From: Mycoplana azooxidifex
GTDB lineage: Bacteria; Pseudomonadota; Alphaproteobacteria; Rhizobiales; Rhizobiaceae
Length of the DNA stretch: 64,000 bases
Direction of reading: 5' to 3'
Assembly (NCBI RefSeq): GCF_014196765.1
Contig: NZ_JACIEE010000004.1
Location: 294,435 to 358,434, forward strand
Shown here: positions 54,665-62,458 of the stretch, piece after piece
Layout: each line of letters opens with the position of its first letter
Numbering within the stretch: position 1 is the first letter of the stretch
Notes under the pieces: model-generated
What the model was told of the DNA's origin: nothing
Database searches by the model: none
The model's input: the letters and a program-made list of their open reading frames with translations, nothing else
Program-made: the position numbers and the translations under genes

Positions 54665-54886
54665 TCAGGGTCTTACGGCGCGCTTCGAAAGGAGAGCGGC
54701 GGTCGCCTTTGCGCGATCCTCCTGCTCCTTGGCAAGGCGGGCTTCCCGCAGCCGCAGGGTCTTCTCGTCACGCGCCTGGACGATCGAATCGTGCTCGTCG
54801 ACTGCGCGATTTCGGGCAAAGAACTGCGATTGCTCCTTGCCGAAGGCGAGTTCGGCCTGCTGCCGTGATTTGCTGTGTGATGACAT
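54665..54886 (-). CDS. Conserved small charged protein, unknown function
   Basis: This 73-residue protein (MSSHSKSRQQAELAFGKEQ then a long charged helix ending ATAALLSKRAVRP) is not assignable to a named family by me. A good ribosome site (GACAGGAA) stands just before the ATG at 54886. It is 36 bp upstream of the DUF6481 gene on the same strand, and both are rich in Ala, Arg, Glu and Lys, so they may be expressed together. A terminator separates it from the cold-shock gene. Confidence 0.65.
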   Translation of the reverse strand: MSSHSKSRQQAELAFGKEQSQFFARNRAVDEHDSIVQARDEKTLRLREARLAKEQEDRAKATAALLSKRAVRP

Positions 54887-54926
54887 GTTCCTGTCTCGAT
54901 TTCAAATGGCTCGACTGGGCGAGCTT

Positions 54927-54955
54927 AAAAAAAAGGCCAGGCAATTTGCCTGACC
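54927..54955 (-). terminator. Rho-independent terminator of the cold-shock gene
   Basis: Read on the minus strand, a 10 bp stem (GGTCAGGCAA with TTGCCTGGCC, one mismatch) is followed by eight T residues. It lies 64 bp after the csp stop codon and before the 73-residue gene. Confidence 0.9.
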
Positions 54956-55018
54956 TCGCTTTGGTTCCGCTTTCGACAGTGCCAGTACATCCGTGGTCAA
55001 GGGAAAGCAGAGACCGAA

Positions 55019-55228
55019 TTAGGCAGCCTGGAGGTTGCAGGCGGACATCTTGCCCGACTTGTTGTCGCGCTCCATGTCGTAGGAGAGTTTCTGGCCTTCG
55101 ACGATTTCGCGCATGCCGGCGCGCTCGACGGCGGAGATGTGGACGAATGCGTCTGGACCGCCGTTGTCAGGCTGGATGAAGCCGAAGCCCTTGGTGGAAT
55201 TGAACCATTTTACAGTGCCAGTGATCAT
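55019..55228 (-). CDS. cspA: Cold-shock protein, CspA family
   Basis: This 69-residue single cold-shock domain protein binds single-stranded RNA and DNA and acts as an RNA chaperone. The RNP1 motif KGFGFIQPD and RNP2 motif AFVHISAV are both intact, after the standard opening GTVKWFNSTKG. The ATG at 55228 has AAAGGG upstream; the in-frame ATG at 55243 contains this ribosome site and is unlikely to be used. The gene has a strong promoter and a leader of about 135 nt (see the promoter entry), as in cold-inducible csp genes. Confidence 0.95.
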   Translation of the reverse strand: MITGTVKWFNSTKGFGFIQPDNGGPDAFVHISAVERAGMREIVEGQKLSYDMERDNKSGKMSACNLQAA

Positions 55229-55371
55229 GATGGACCCTTTCATAGCATATTGAACGACCGCGCGCCGAAGCGCTGCGGATAATGTAGCGATTTTTGAGAG
55301 AAAGGTTCGACCAGGGCGCAGTTGCTAGTTGCGCAAGGAGCAAAGCTCAGCAAGCAAATATCGGTGGACTG

Positions 55372-55400
55372 TAGATAAGGCCGATCCACCCGAATGTCAA
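55372..55400 (-). promoter_or_regulatory. Promoter of the cold-shock gene
   Basis: On the minus strand TTGACA (55400-55395) and TATCTA (55377-55372) are separated by exactly 17 bp. Transcription would start near 55365, leaving a 5' leader of about 135 nt before the csp ATG. Confidence 0.75.
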
Positions 55401-55505
55401 GCTTTTGATTTTTTTGAACGCCGGCGGACTCCAAGCCGATAAATCTCGGAGCGCACGCAGAAATACTTCACAAGACCCCAAATTACATCCCGCCAATAAG
55501 GAATC

Positions 55506-55530
55506 CCGCGCGGAAATTCATTCCGCGCGG
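55506..55530. other. Strong stem-loop downstream of the lysine dehydrogenase gene
   Basis: CCGCGCGGAA (55506-55515) pairs perfectly with TTCCGCGCGG (55521-55530) around a five-base loop. It lies 32 bp after the stop codon of the minus-strand dehydrogenase gene. No T-run follows on that strand, so it is a stem-loop that may end or stabilise the transcript rather than a standard terminator. Confidence 0.6.
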
Positions 55531-55561
55531 CAGTTTTGGGGCATCTGACGATGCCCCGAAC

Positions 55562-56665
55562 TCAGCTTGCGGCGCGGTGGCCGTGGTGCTCCTGCGCATA
55601 GTAGTGCCCGAAGCGGTTGGCGAGGAACGTGTCGAGCGAGATCTCCTCCTGCTTGACGAAACCCTTGGCCCGCAGCGACCCGTCGGCCAGCATGTCGAGC
55701 ACGGCGCAGATCGAGCCGGCCGTGGTGATCTGGATCGCCGAATGCATGCGCCCGGCAATGACGGCGCTGTAGATCTTGTTGGCGTAGGTTTCCTGGATCA
55801 GGCGCCCGTCCTTGCGGCCGGAGACGGTGACGAAGACGATGACGACGTCCTGGGTCGTCGCCGGCAGGGCGTTCTCGAAGATATCCTTCAGTACCTCGCG
55901 GCGGTGGCGCAGGCCGAGGTCGTTGAGCAGCGCCTTCATGATCGCCGCATGGCCGGGATAGCGGATCGTCCGGTAGTTGAGCGTCCGCACCTTGCCCTTC
56001 AGCGTCTCGCACAGCGTCCCGAGGCCGCCGGAGGTATTGAAGGCTTCGTAGGTGACGCCGTCGAGCGAGAATTCCTCGCGCTCCTCCAGCGCCGGCACCT
56101 CGATGAGCGCGCCCTCGACGATCGCCTCGCACGGCTCGATGTACTCGTTGATGACGCCGTCCGTGCTCCAGGTGAGATTGTAGTTCAACGCGTTCGAGGG
56201 ATACTGCGGCAGCGCGCCGACGCGCATGCGCACGCTCTCCAGCGTGTCGAAACGGCTGGCCAGATCGTTGGCGACGATCGAGATGAAGCCCGGCGCCAGT
56301 CCGCATTGCGGGATGAAGGCGGTCTTTGCCGTCTCGGCGATGCGCTTGACCTGCCGGGTCGATTCGACGTCTTCGGTCAGGTCGAGATAGTGGATGCCGG
56401 CAGCCGCCGCCGCCTCGGCGATGGCGACCGTCAGATGATAGGGCGCAGCACTGAGGACCGCGAAGCGGCCGGTGAGCAGCGCGACCAGTGCCTTTGCATC
56501 GCCGATGTCGACCACGGCGGTGGTGACGGCCTTGTGCTCCTCGATGGACAGAAGCTGTTCGGCGGAACGGTCGGCCACCGTGACCCTGTAATCTCCGCTG
56601 TGCGCCAGCAGGCGCGTAATGGTGGAGCCGATCTTTCCCGCACCGATGACGACGATATCTTTCAT
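55562..56665 (-). CDS. lysDH: L-lysine 6-dehydrogenase (saccharopine dehydrogenase family)
   Basis: This 367-residue NAD(P)-dependent enzyme has the Rossmann motif VVIGAGKIGSTITRLL at its start and the saccharopine dehydrogenase family segments AAPYHLTVAIAEAAAAAGIHYLDL, QCGLAPGFISIVANDLA and GGLGTLCETL. The length fits L-lysine 6-dehydrogenase, known from Agrobacterium, which converts L-lysine to aminoadipate semialdehyde and ammonia; this spontaneously forms piperideine-6-carboxylate, the AmaB substrate. The ATG at 56665 has GGGGAA eight bases upstream. It is divergent from an Lrp/AsnC regulator, and the rest of the lysine route is 2-10 kb to the left. A different carbonyl-amine dehydrogenase role is possible. 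Confidence 0.82.
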   Translation of the reverse strand: MKDIVVIGAGKIGSTITRLLAHSGDYRVTVADRSAEQLLSIEEHKAVTTAVVDIGDAKALVALLTGRFAVLSAAPYHLTVAIAEAAAAAGIHYLDLTEDVESTRQVKRIAETAKTAFIPQCGLAPGFISIVANDLASRFDTLESVRMRVGALPQYPSNALNYNLTWSTDGVINEYIEPCEAIVEGALIEVPALEEREEFSLDGVTYEAFNTSGGLGTLCETLKGKVRTLNYRTIRYPGHAAIMKALLNDLGLRHRREVLKDIFENALPATTQDVVIVFVTVSGRKDGRLIQETYANKIYSAVIAGRMHSAIQITTAGSICAVLDMLADGSLRAKGFVKQEEISLDTFLANRFGHYYAQEHHGHRAAS

Positions 56666-56735
56666 TTTGTTTTTCCCCGCAGGCTGAAATTTCCCTTCGA
56701 TTCTGCGCGTGATTCCTGTCGATTCACAGCTGCGG

Positions 56736-56754
56736 ATGTGGCATATTGCAACAT
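56736..56754. promoter_or_regulatory. Candidate Lrp/AsnC operator between lysDH and its regulator
   Basis: ATGTGGCATATTGCAACAT is a 19 bp inverted repeat with 14 of 19 symmetric positions. It lies in the 114 bp gap between the divergent lysDH and Lrp-type genes, the usual place and size for an operator of a local Lrp/AsnC regulator. Confidence 0.5.
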
Positions 56755-56779
56755 CGATATCGGCGGAATGACGAGAGAA

Positions 56780-57220
56780 ATGGTCACAACGACGTTGAGC
56801 CCCAAGGATCGGGAACTGCTGGCCATCCTCAGCGAGAACGCCCGGGAGCAGACGTCGGCGATCGCCCGCCGCCTTGGCCTGTCGCGCACGACGGTGCAGG
56901 CCAGGATCGAGCGGCTGGAACGCGACGGCGTGATCACCGGCTACGGCGTGCGGGTGTCGGACGAATACGAAGGCGGCATGGTGAAGGCGCACGTCCTCAT
57001 CACCATCGCGCCGAAGACGCTTTCGCGCATCACCGGCGAACTCCACGCGATCTCCGAGGTGCGCGCCCTGCATTCGGTCTCGGGATCGTTCGACCTGATT
57101 GCGATCGTCGCCGCAGCCTCGATCGCCGAACTCGACCATCTGATCGACCGGATCGGGGAAATCGACGGCGTCGAGCGCACCCTCTCCTCCATCATCCTGT
57201 CGACGCGCATCAGCCGTTAG
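56780..57220 (+). CDS. Lrp/AsnC-family transcriptional regulator
   Basis: This 146-residue protein has the N-terminal helix-turn-helix (SPKDRELLAILSENAREQTSAIARRLGLSRTTVQARIERLERDGVITGY) and the C-terminal RAM ligand-binding domain (VRALHSVSGSFDLIAIVAAASIAELDHLIDRIGEIDGVERT). It is divergent from lysDH and probably senses lysine or a related amino acid to control it. ATG 56780 follows GAGAGA at a better distance than the in-frame ATG at 56768. It converges with the D-amino acid dehydrogenase gene. Confidence 0.92.
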   Translation: MVTTTLSPKDRELLAILSENAREQTSAIARRLGLSRTTVQARIERLERDGVITGYGVRVSDEYEGGMVKAHVLITIAPKTLSRITGELHAISEVRALHSVSGSFDLIAIVAAASIAELDHLIDRIGEIDGVERTLSSIILSTRISR

Positions 57221-57250
57221 CCGCACAATGAAATGGCGGGCTTAGCTGCC

Positions 57251-58504
57251 CTATGCCAGGAACCGGTCCGCGCGATACGGGGCAAGGTCCACGATCGTCT
57301 TCTCGCCGAGCATGCTTTCCGCCAGCGCCCGTCCCGTCACCGGCCCGAGCGTCATGCCGTGATGGGCGTGGCCGAAGGCGAACCACAGCCCGGCATGGCG
57401 CGGCGCCTTGCCGATAATCGGCATCATGTCCGGCGTGCAGGGCCGCGCGCCCATCCACGGCTCCTCGTCGCGACGTTCGGCGAGCGGAAAGAACTCGCGC
57501 GCCACCCGTTCCGCCCGGCGAAGCTGCACCGGCGTCTTGCGCGCATCGCGCTTGGCGAATTCCGCACCCGTCGTCAGGCGGATGCCGCGGTTCATCGGCG
57601 CCAGGAAGTAGCCGCGTTCGGCGTCGAGCACCCAGTTGTTGAGTCGCGCGCCCTCTGCCGCGCCATAGTGCATGTGGTAGCCGCGCTTGACCGCGAGCGG
57701 GAAGTGATAGCCGAACTTGCGCGTCACGGTATCGGCCCAGGGCCCGAGGGCGACGACGACGTCGGTCGCTTCGAGCGGCCCCTCGGGCGTCGCGATCCGC
57801 CAGCCTTCGCCCTCCAGCACATGCTCGATGGTCGCCGCGTCGCCGGCCTTCAGCGTCCCGCCCAGCGACTGGAAATACTGCACGTAGGCCTTCAGCAGAC
57901 CGCCCGGATCGAGGATCGACCAGGGATCGGTCCAGCGCAGGCCGCCCGTCAACTCGGCGCGGATATGCGGCTCCAGCCGCTTCATCTCTTCGGTGGTGAA
58001 TTTCTGGTGGTTGACGCCGAACTTCGCCGAAAGCTGTTCGGCCTCGGCGTAAGCCGCGTCACGCACCTTCTCAGTGCGGAACACCTTCATCCAGCCGTCC
58101 TTGCGGATCAGCGCCTCGGCGCCCGAGGCCTTGATGAGGTCCGCGTGCTCGGTGACCGAATTCTCGATCAGCGGCGCATAGAGATGGGCGATCCGCTGGT
58201 GCTGCGTGAACCCCGAATGCCACCAGTAGCGCAGAAGGAACGGAACCAGCCCCGGAAGCGCCGACAGATGGTAGTGCGCATCGATCGTGTTGTTCAGGGC
58301 ATAGCGGAACAGCGCCCCGAAATCATGCGGGAAGCCGTAGGGAAAGACGCCTTCGCGCTGGATCAGCCCGGCATTGCCGTAGGACGTCTCCTCGGCCGGC
58401 CCGCGGCGATCGACGAGCACGACCGACTTCCCCCGCCGCGCCAGATGGATCGCCGTCGAGATGCCGACGACGCCCGCGCCCAGAACGATGACATCCGTTT
58501 TCAT
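57251..58504 (-). CDS. D-amino acid dehydrogenase family FAD oxidoreductase (DadA-like)
   Basis: This 417-residue flavoprotein has the dinucleotide motif DVIVLGAGVVGISTAIHLARRG at its start, TSYGNAGLI (about residue 42) and the C-terminal GFGHAHHGMTLGP-like stretch FAFGHAHHGMTLGPVTG, all typical of DadA. DadA enzymes are membrane-bound and oxidise D-amino acids to 2-oxo acids, passing electrons to the quinone pool. The ATG at 58504 begins the FAD motif. It lies next to lysine catabolic genes, so D-lysine or another D-amino acid is conceivable, but the substrate cannot be read. A dehydrogenase gene lies 81 bp upstream on the same strand. Confidence 0.85.
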   Translation of the reverse strand: MKTDVIVLGAGVVGISTAIHLARRGKSVVLVDRRGPAEETSYGNAGLIQREGVFPYGFPHDFGALFRYALNNTIDAHYHLSALPGLVPFLLRYWWHSGFTQHQRIAHLYAPLIENSVTEHADLIKASGAEALIRKDGWMKVFRTEKVRDAAYAEAEQLSAKFGVNHQKFTTEEMKRLEPHIRAELTGGLRWTDPWSILDPGGLLKAYVQYFQSLGGTLKAGDAATIEHVLEGEGWRIATPEGPLEATDVVVALGPWADTVTRKFGYHFPLAVKRGYHMHYGAAEGARLNNWVLDAERGYFLAPMNRGIRLTTGAEFAKRDARKTPVQLRRAERVAREFFPLAERRDEEPWMGARPCTPDMMPIIGKAPRHAGLWFAFGHAHHGMTLGPVTGRALAESMLGEKTIVDLAPYRADRFLA

Positions 58505-58585
58505 GGAAAAGGCCCCGAATTCACGCTTGCATGCCGCGATCAATGCATGCCCCGCGGCCCGAGGCAAGGCGCAGGCTTCGCATCG

Positions 58586-59353
58586 TCAGACGGATGTGCT
58601 CATGCCGCCATCGACATAGAGCGTGTGGCCGTTGACGAAGGAAGACGCGTCGCCGGCGAGGAAGACGGCGGCCCCGACGAGTTCGCCGACCTCGCCCCAG
58701 CGGCCGGCCGGCGTTCGCTTTTCCAGCCAGGCGGTGAAGTCTGGGTCCTCGACCAGCGCCTGGTTCAGCGGCGTCTTGAAATAGCCCGGCGCGATCGCGT
58801 TGATCTGCAGCCCGTATTTCGCCCAGTCGGCGCTCATGCCGCGGGTGAGGTTGCGCACCGCCCCCTTCGTCGCCGTATAGGGCGCGATCCCGGTGCGCGC
58901 GAGTTCGCTCTGCACCGAAGCAATGTTGATGATCTTGCCGCGCCCGCGCGCGATCATTGGACGGGCCACGGCTCGGGAAACATGGAAGACGCTGGAAACG
59001 TTGGTCCTCAGCAGTTCGTCCCACTTTTCGGTCGGATAATCCTCCAGCGGCGCGCGGAACTGCATGCCGGCATTGTTGACCAGGATGTCGATCGGCCCGG
59101 TCTCCGCCTCGATGACGGCGACCATCTGCGCCGCTGCCGCACCGTCGGTGACGTCGAAGGGAGCCGCCTGCGCGCTGTACCCCTTGTCGCGCAGCGCACG
59201 CACCGCGCCCGCGAGCTTCTCCGCCGAGCGGCCGTTGACGAGCACGCTGGCGCCATGAGCCGCAAGGCCCTCGGCGATCGCGAAGCCGATGCCCTGCCCC
59301 GAGCCGGTCACCAGCGCCCGGCGGCCCGCAAGATCAAACAATGGAAATGCCAT
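58586..59353 (-). CDS. Short-chain dehydrogenase/reductase (gluconate 5-dehydrogenase-like)
   Basis: This 255-residue SDR has the NAD(P) motif TGSGQGIG (about residue 18), NNAG (about 92), the catalytic serine in ASVQSE and the YTATK tyrosine-lysine pair (about 157-161), followed by IAPGYFKTPLN. It resembles gluconate 5-dehydrogenases (IdnO), but SDR substrates are hard to predict. GGGGGG lies ten bases before ATG 59353 and almost touches the other in-frame ATG at 59362, so I prefer 59353. It probably shares a transcript with the DadA-like gene downstream. Confidence 0.87.
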   Translation of the reverse strand: MAFPLFDLAGRRALVTGSGQGIGFAIAEGLAAHGASVLVNGRSAEKLAGAVRALRDKGYSAQAAPFDVTDGAAAAQMVAVIEAETGPIDILVNNAGMQFRAPLEDYPTEKWDELLRTNVSSVFHVSRAVARPMIARGRGKIINIASVQSELARTGIAPYTATKGAVRNLTRGMSADWAKYGLQINAIAPGYFKTPLNQALVEDPDFTAWLEKRTPAGRWGEVGELVGAAVFLAGDASSFVNGHTLYVDGGMSTSV

Positions 59354-59511
59354 GCTGTTCATTCCCCCCGATGCATTCCGGCCGATCCCGACGGCAGCTT
59401 GCCAAAATCGGAACCGTGCGCTGCCGAATGGATCACGCGGCAGACGAAATTACCAGTACGCTGCCGTCATATGCATCCGATGCGACCGCAACGAGGGACA
59501 GGAGGACGAGC

Positions 59512-60228
59512 ATGCTGTTCGGCAAGGTCAGCGAACTCTGGCGCTACCCGGTCAGTTCGCTGGCCGGCGAGAGGCTAGAGGCGGCGGAGCTCGACGAGAC
59601 CGGCATCGTGCGGGACCGGCTCTGGGGCGTGTTCGATGCGGACGAAGCCGTCGCCGGCCCGGAGAGCGAGAAGCGCTGGCGACCCGTCCCGGCATTGCGC
59701 GCGCGGCTGGAAGGCAAGACGATCGCGGTCGGCCAGGGTGATATCTGGCACAGCCTTCCCTCCAGCGAAGCCGATGCCCTCGCCAGCCGTCACCTGGGCT
59801 TCCCCGTCCGTTTCCAGCCGTTCCGTCCGGGCGTGCCTGTCGAGCAGGCAGGTGCGCCCCGCTACGAGCGTAGCCCGCTGCATATCCTCACCACCGCCTC
59901 GATGGCCCGCCTGCGCGAGATCCTGCCCGCAGCGATCATCGACACCCCACGGTTCCGGCCTAACATCGTCATCGAGACGGGCGCGGAACATACTGGCTTT
60001 GCCGAGCAGGAACTGATCGGCCGCATGCTGTCGATAGGAGGCGCACGCATCGCCGTCATCGAGCCGTGCAAGCGCTGCGCCTTCACCGCCCTCGGACAGC
60101 CAGACCTGCCCTTCGACAAGGATGTGCTGCATGCGATCGCCCGCCATGGCGACGGCGGTTTCGGCGTGCTGGCGAAGGTGCTGGAGCCCGCGCCGATCGC
60201 GCTTGCCGATGCGGTGAGGATCGTCTGA
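59512..60228 (+). CDS. MOSC domain protein
   Basis: This 238-residue protein has the MOSC N-terminal beta-barrel part (GKVSELWRYPVSSLAGERLEAAEL) and the MOSC domain proper (PRFRPNIVIETG, IGRMLSIGGARIAVIEPCKRC). The cysteine in EPCKRCAF (about residue 187) is where molybdenum cofactor or sulfur is bound in this family (MOCO sulfurase C-terminal type, as in YcbX and mARC). It may reduce N-hydroxylated compounds or handle a sulfur-carrier step. The ATG at 59512 has a strong site, CAGGAGG. It converges with the GntR gene. Confidence 0.87.
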   Translation: MLFGKVSELWRYPVSSLAGERLEAAELDETGIVRDRLWGVFDADEAVAGPESEKRWRPVPALRARLEGKTIAVGQGDIWHSLPSSEADALASRHLGFPVRFQPFRPGVPVEQAGAPRYERSPLHILTTASMARLREILPAAIIDTPRFRPNIVIETGAEHTGFAEQELIGRMLSIGGARIAVIEPCKRCAFTALGQPDLPFDKDVLHAIARHGDGGFGVLAKVLEPAPIALADAVRIV

Positions 60229-60246
60229 CGCAGGCCCGCCCGGAGC

Positions 60247-60942
60247 TTACTGCCCGGCCAGCCGAAGCAGGTTTTCGATCGCCGCCCGCTCGAAACCGCC
60301 GATCCCCTCGCAGATGTCGGCATTGATCGCGGACGCCACCGCATCCTCGTCGCGCTTGCGCAAGGCGGCGATCGCCTCCTGGTGCCGGTCGACAAAATAG
60401 AGCTGCGCCACATGCGCCATGGCGATGCCGAGGAAGGGACCGAGTTGCAGCCACACGCTTTCCACCATCGGCATGATGATCTGGTCGGGATTGGCGGTGT
60501 AGAGCGTGCGATGGAATTCCTGGTTCAGCAGCAGCGCCGTGGCGTTGTCCTTCTGCGCGATCGCCTCGTCCTGCGCCTTGTCGATCGCCACCAGCCGGTC
60601 GATCTGCTTCTCGGTGATATGGCCGACGGCACGGCGCGCGGCATGCTGCTCGAGCGTGGAGCGGAGCGCGATCAATTCGCCGAACCTCTCGGCGGTCATC
60701 TTCGGCACCATGATGCGCCGGTTGTCCAGCACCTTCAGCGCGCCCTCGGAGGAGAGCCGGCGCAGCGCCTCGCGCACCGGCGTGGGACTGCTCTCCATTG
60801 CCTCGGCGATGCCGCGAATGGTCAGCGATTCCCCGGGGCGAATGGAACCGACCATGATCGCCTGCCGCAGCCGGCGGTGCGCGTATTCATGGGTCGTCAT
60901 GCCTTCGGGCCGGTCGAGCGGCTCCAGTTTCAAAACTGCCAA
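60247..60942 (-). CDS. GntR-family regulator (FadR/FCD subfamily)
   Basis: This 231-residue regulator has the GntR winged helix (YAHRRLRQAIMVGSIRPGESLTIRGIAEAMESSPTPVREALRRL) and an FCD ligand-binding domain with metal-type histidines (NQEFHRTLY; VDRHQEAIAAL). I place the start at TTG 60942 because AGGAGGGGA sits directly upstream; a frame open to 60993 would bury this ribosome site. It is divergent from the glutamine synthetase-like gene, and a TGTGATCACA palindrome lies between, so it probably controls polyamine use and its own gene. Confidence 0.9.
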   Translation of the reverse strand: MAVLKLEPLDRPEGMTTHEYAHRRLRQAIMVGSIRPGESLTIRGIAEAMESSPTPVREALRRLSSEGALKVLDNRRIMVPKMTAERFGELIALRSTLEQHAARRAVGHITEKQIDRLVAIDKAQDEAIAQKDNATALLLNQEFHRTLYTANPDQIIMPMVESVWLQLGPFLGIAMAHVAQLYFVDRHQEAIAALRKRDEDAVASAINADICEGIGGFERAAIENLLRLAGQ

Positions 60943-61049
60943 AGTCCCCTCCTGGCCGGCCAGAACGCGGCCGATGCCGATTCGAGTCCCCACTCCGCTC
61001 CGCTCTTACCAGCTTGACCGGAAACAAGAAAGTGTGCATATTTTCAAAA

Positions 61050-61059
61050 TGTGATCACA
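61050..61059. promoter_or_regulatory. Palindromic operator between gntR and puuA-like genes
   Basis: TGTGATCACA is a perfect 10 bp palindrome in an AT-rich setting 49 bp before the puuA-like ATG. A second TGTGAT half-site follows at about 61070. GntR/FadR-type regulators bind short palindromes of this sort. Confidence 0.55.
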
Positions 61060-61108
61060 AAAATCAATATGTGATACTGAATAATTTTGAGAAGAATTCG
61101 AGGGGTTC

Positions 61109-62458
61109 ATGTCTGATTCCGAGGCGCACGACTGGCTGGCAAACGCCGATTCCGTCGAGAGCATCCAGGCCGTTGTCTGCGATCTGAACGGTATCCTTCG
61201 CGGCAAGCGCGTGCCGATCGGGCAGGCCAAGAAGGTGCTCGAAGGCGGCATCCGCATGCCGCTGTCCATCGTCGGCGTCGACGTCTGGGGCGAGGACATC
61301 GTCGGCTCGTCGCAGGTCTTCGCCAGCGGCGACATGGACGGCATCTGCAGTCCGACCGGGCGCGGCGCCCTGCCGGTCACCTGGACGCTCAAACCCAGCG
61401 CAGTCGTGCCGCTCTGGCTGTTCAAGGAGACGGGCGAGCCCTTCCTGGCCGATCCGCGCCAGGCGCTCGCCCATATCGTCCGCCAGTACCACGAGCTCGG
61501 CCTCAGGCCCGTCGTCGCCTCCGAGATGGAGTTCTACCTGATCGATTCGGAGCCAGACCACGCCGAGCCGCCGATCTCGCCCTATACCGGCAAGCGGCTC
61601 GATTCCGACGCGATCCTGTCGATCGACGAACTCGACGACTTCGGCCAGTTCTTCTCCGACGTCTACGCCGAGTGCGAGCGCCAGAACGTGCCGGCGGACT
61701 CCGCCGTCGCCGAAAACGGCATCGGCCAGTTCGAGATCAACCTGATGCACACCGACGACCCACTCAAGGCGGCCGACGACGCGCTGTTCTTCAAGCGCAT
61801 CATCAAGGGCGTGGCGCGCAAGCACGGCTTTGCCGCCACCTTCATGGCCAAGCCCTACGGCCTGCGTTCAGGCAGCGGCATGCACGTCCATTTCAGCCTC
61901 ATCGACGAGAACGACCGCAACGTCTTCGACGACGGTACCGAACTCGGGTCCGACATCATGCGCCATGCGGTTGCCGGGCTCACCCGCGGCATGGCCGAGA
62001 CGACGCTGCTCTTCGCCCCCCACTACAATTCCTACCGCCGCCTGCGGCCGGACACGCACGCCCCCACATCGATCACCTGGGGTTACGAGAACCGCACGGC
62101 AGCCATCCGCATTCCCGGCGGCAACACCGCCGCGCGACGCATCGAGCACCGCGTCGCCGGCGCCGACGCCAACCCCTACCTCGTCATGGCGGGCATCCTG
62201 GGAGCGGCCCTGACCGGCATCCGCAACAAGTGGGATCCGCCGGCACCCGTCACCGGCCGCGCCTACCAGGCCAAGGCCGCGCGCATTCCCAGCGAATGGG
62301 GCTCGGCGGTCACCGCCTTCGAGAACGGCCCGATCGTCTCGGAGATCTTCGATCCCGATTTCCGTTCCATGCTGATCGCCTGCAAACGGCAGGAGATCGC
62401 CGGCTTCGCCGAACAGGTGACCGATTTCGAATTCAGCGCCTACCTGGAAATCGTCTGA
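61109..62458 (+). CDS. puuA: Glutamine synthetase family, gamma-glutamylputrescine synthetase (PuuA-like)
   Basis: This 449-residue enzyme belongs to the GS-like ligases that join glutamate to amines such as putrescine with ATP. It has VVASEMEFYLID (metal-binding glutamate, about residue 140), NGIGQFEINLMHTDDPLKAADD (about 205), the histidine of GSGMHVHFSL (about 260) and NTAARRIEHRVAGADANPYL (about 340). It lacks the adenylylation tyrosine region of ordinary GS. The next gene, a flavin oxidase, begins on its stop codon (TGATG), which is the puuA-puuB layout. The exact amine used is not certain. Confidence 0.85.
   Translation: MSDSEAHDWLANADSVESIQAVVCDLNGILRGKRVPIGQAKKVLEGGIRMPLSIVGVDVWGEDIVGSSQVFASGDMDGICSPTGRGALPVTWTLKPSAVVPLWLFKETGEPFLADPRQALAHIVRQYHELGLRPVVASEMEFYLIDSEPDHAEPPISPYTGKRLDSDAILSIDELDDFGQFFSDVYAECERQNVPADSAVAENGIGQFEINLMHTDDPLKAADDALFFKRIIKGVARKHGFAATFMAKPYGLRSGSGMHVHFSLIDENDRNVFDDGTELGSDIMRHAVAGLTRGMAETTLLFAPHYNSYRRLRPDTHAPTSITWGYENRTAAIRIPGGNTAARRIEHRVAGADANPYLVMAGILGAALTGIRNKWDPPAPVTGRAYQAKAARIPSEWGSAVTAFENGPIVSEIFDPDFRSMLIACKRQEIAGFAEQVTDFEFSAYLEIV

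Noticed and set aside
55506-55530. A rho-independent terminator for lysDH
   Set aside because: The stem is perfect but no T-run follows on the minus strand, so I list it only as a stem-loop.
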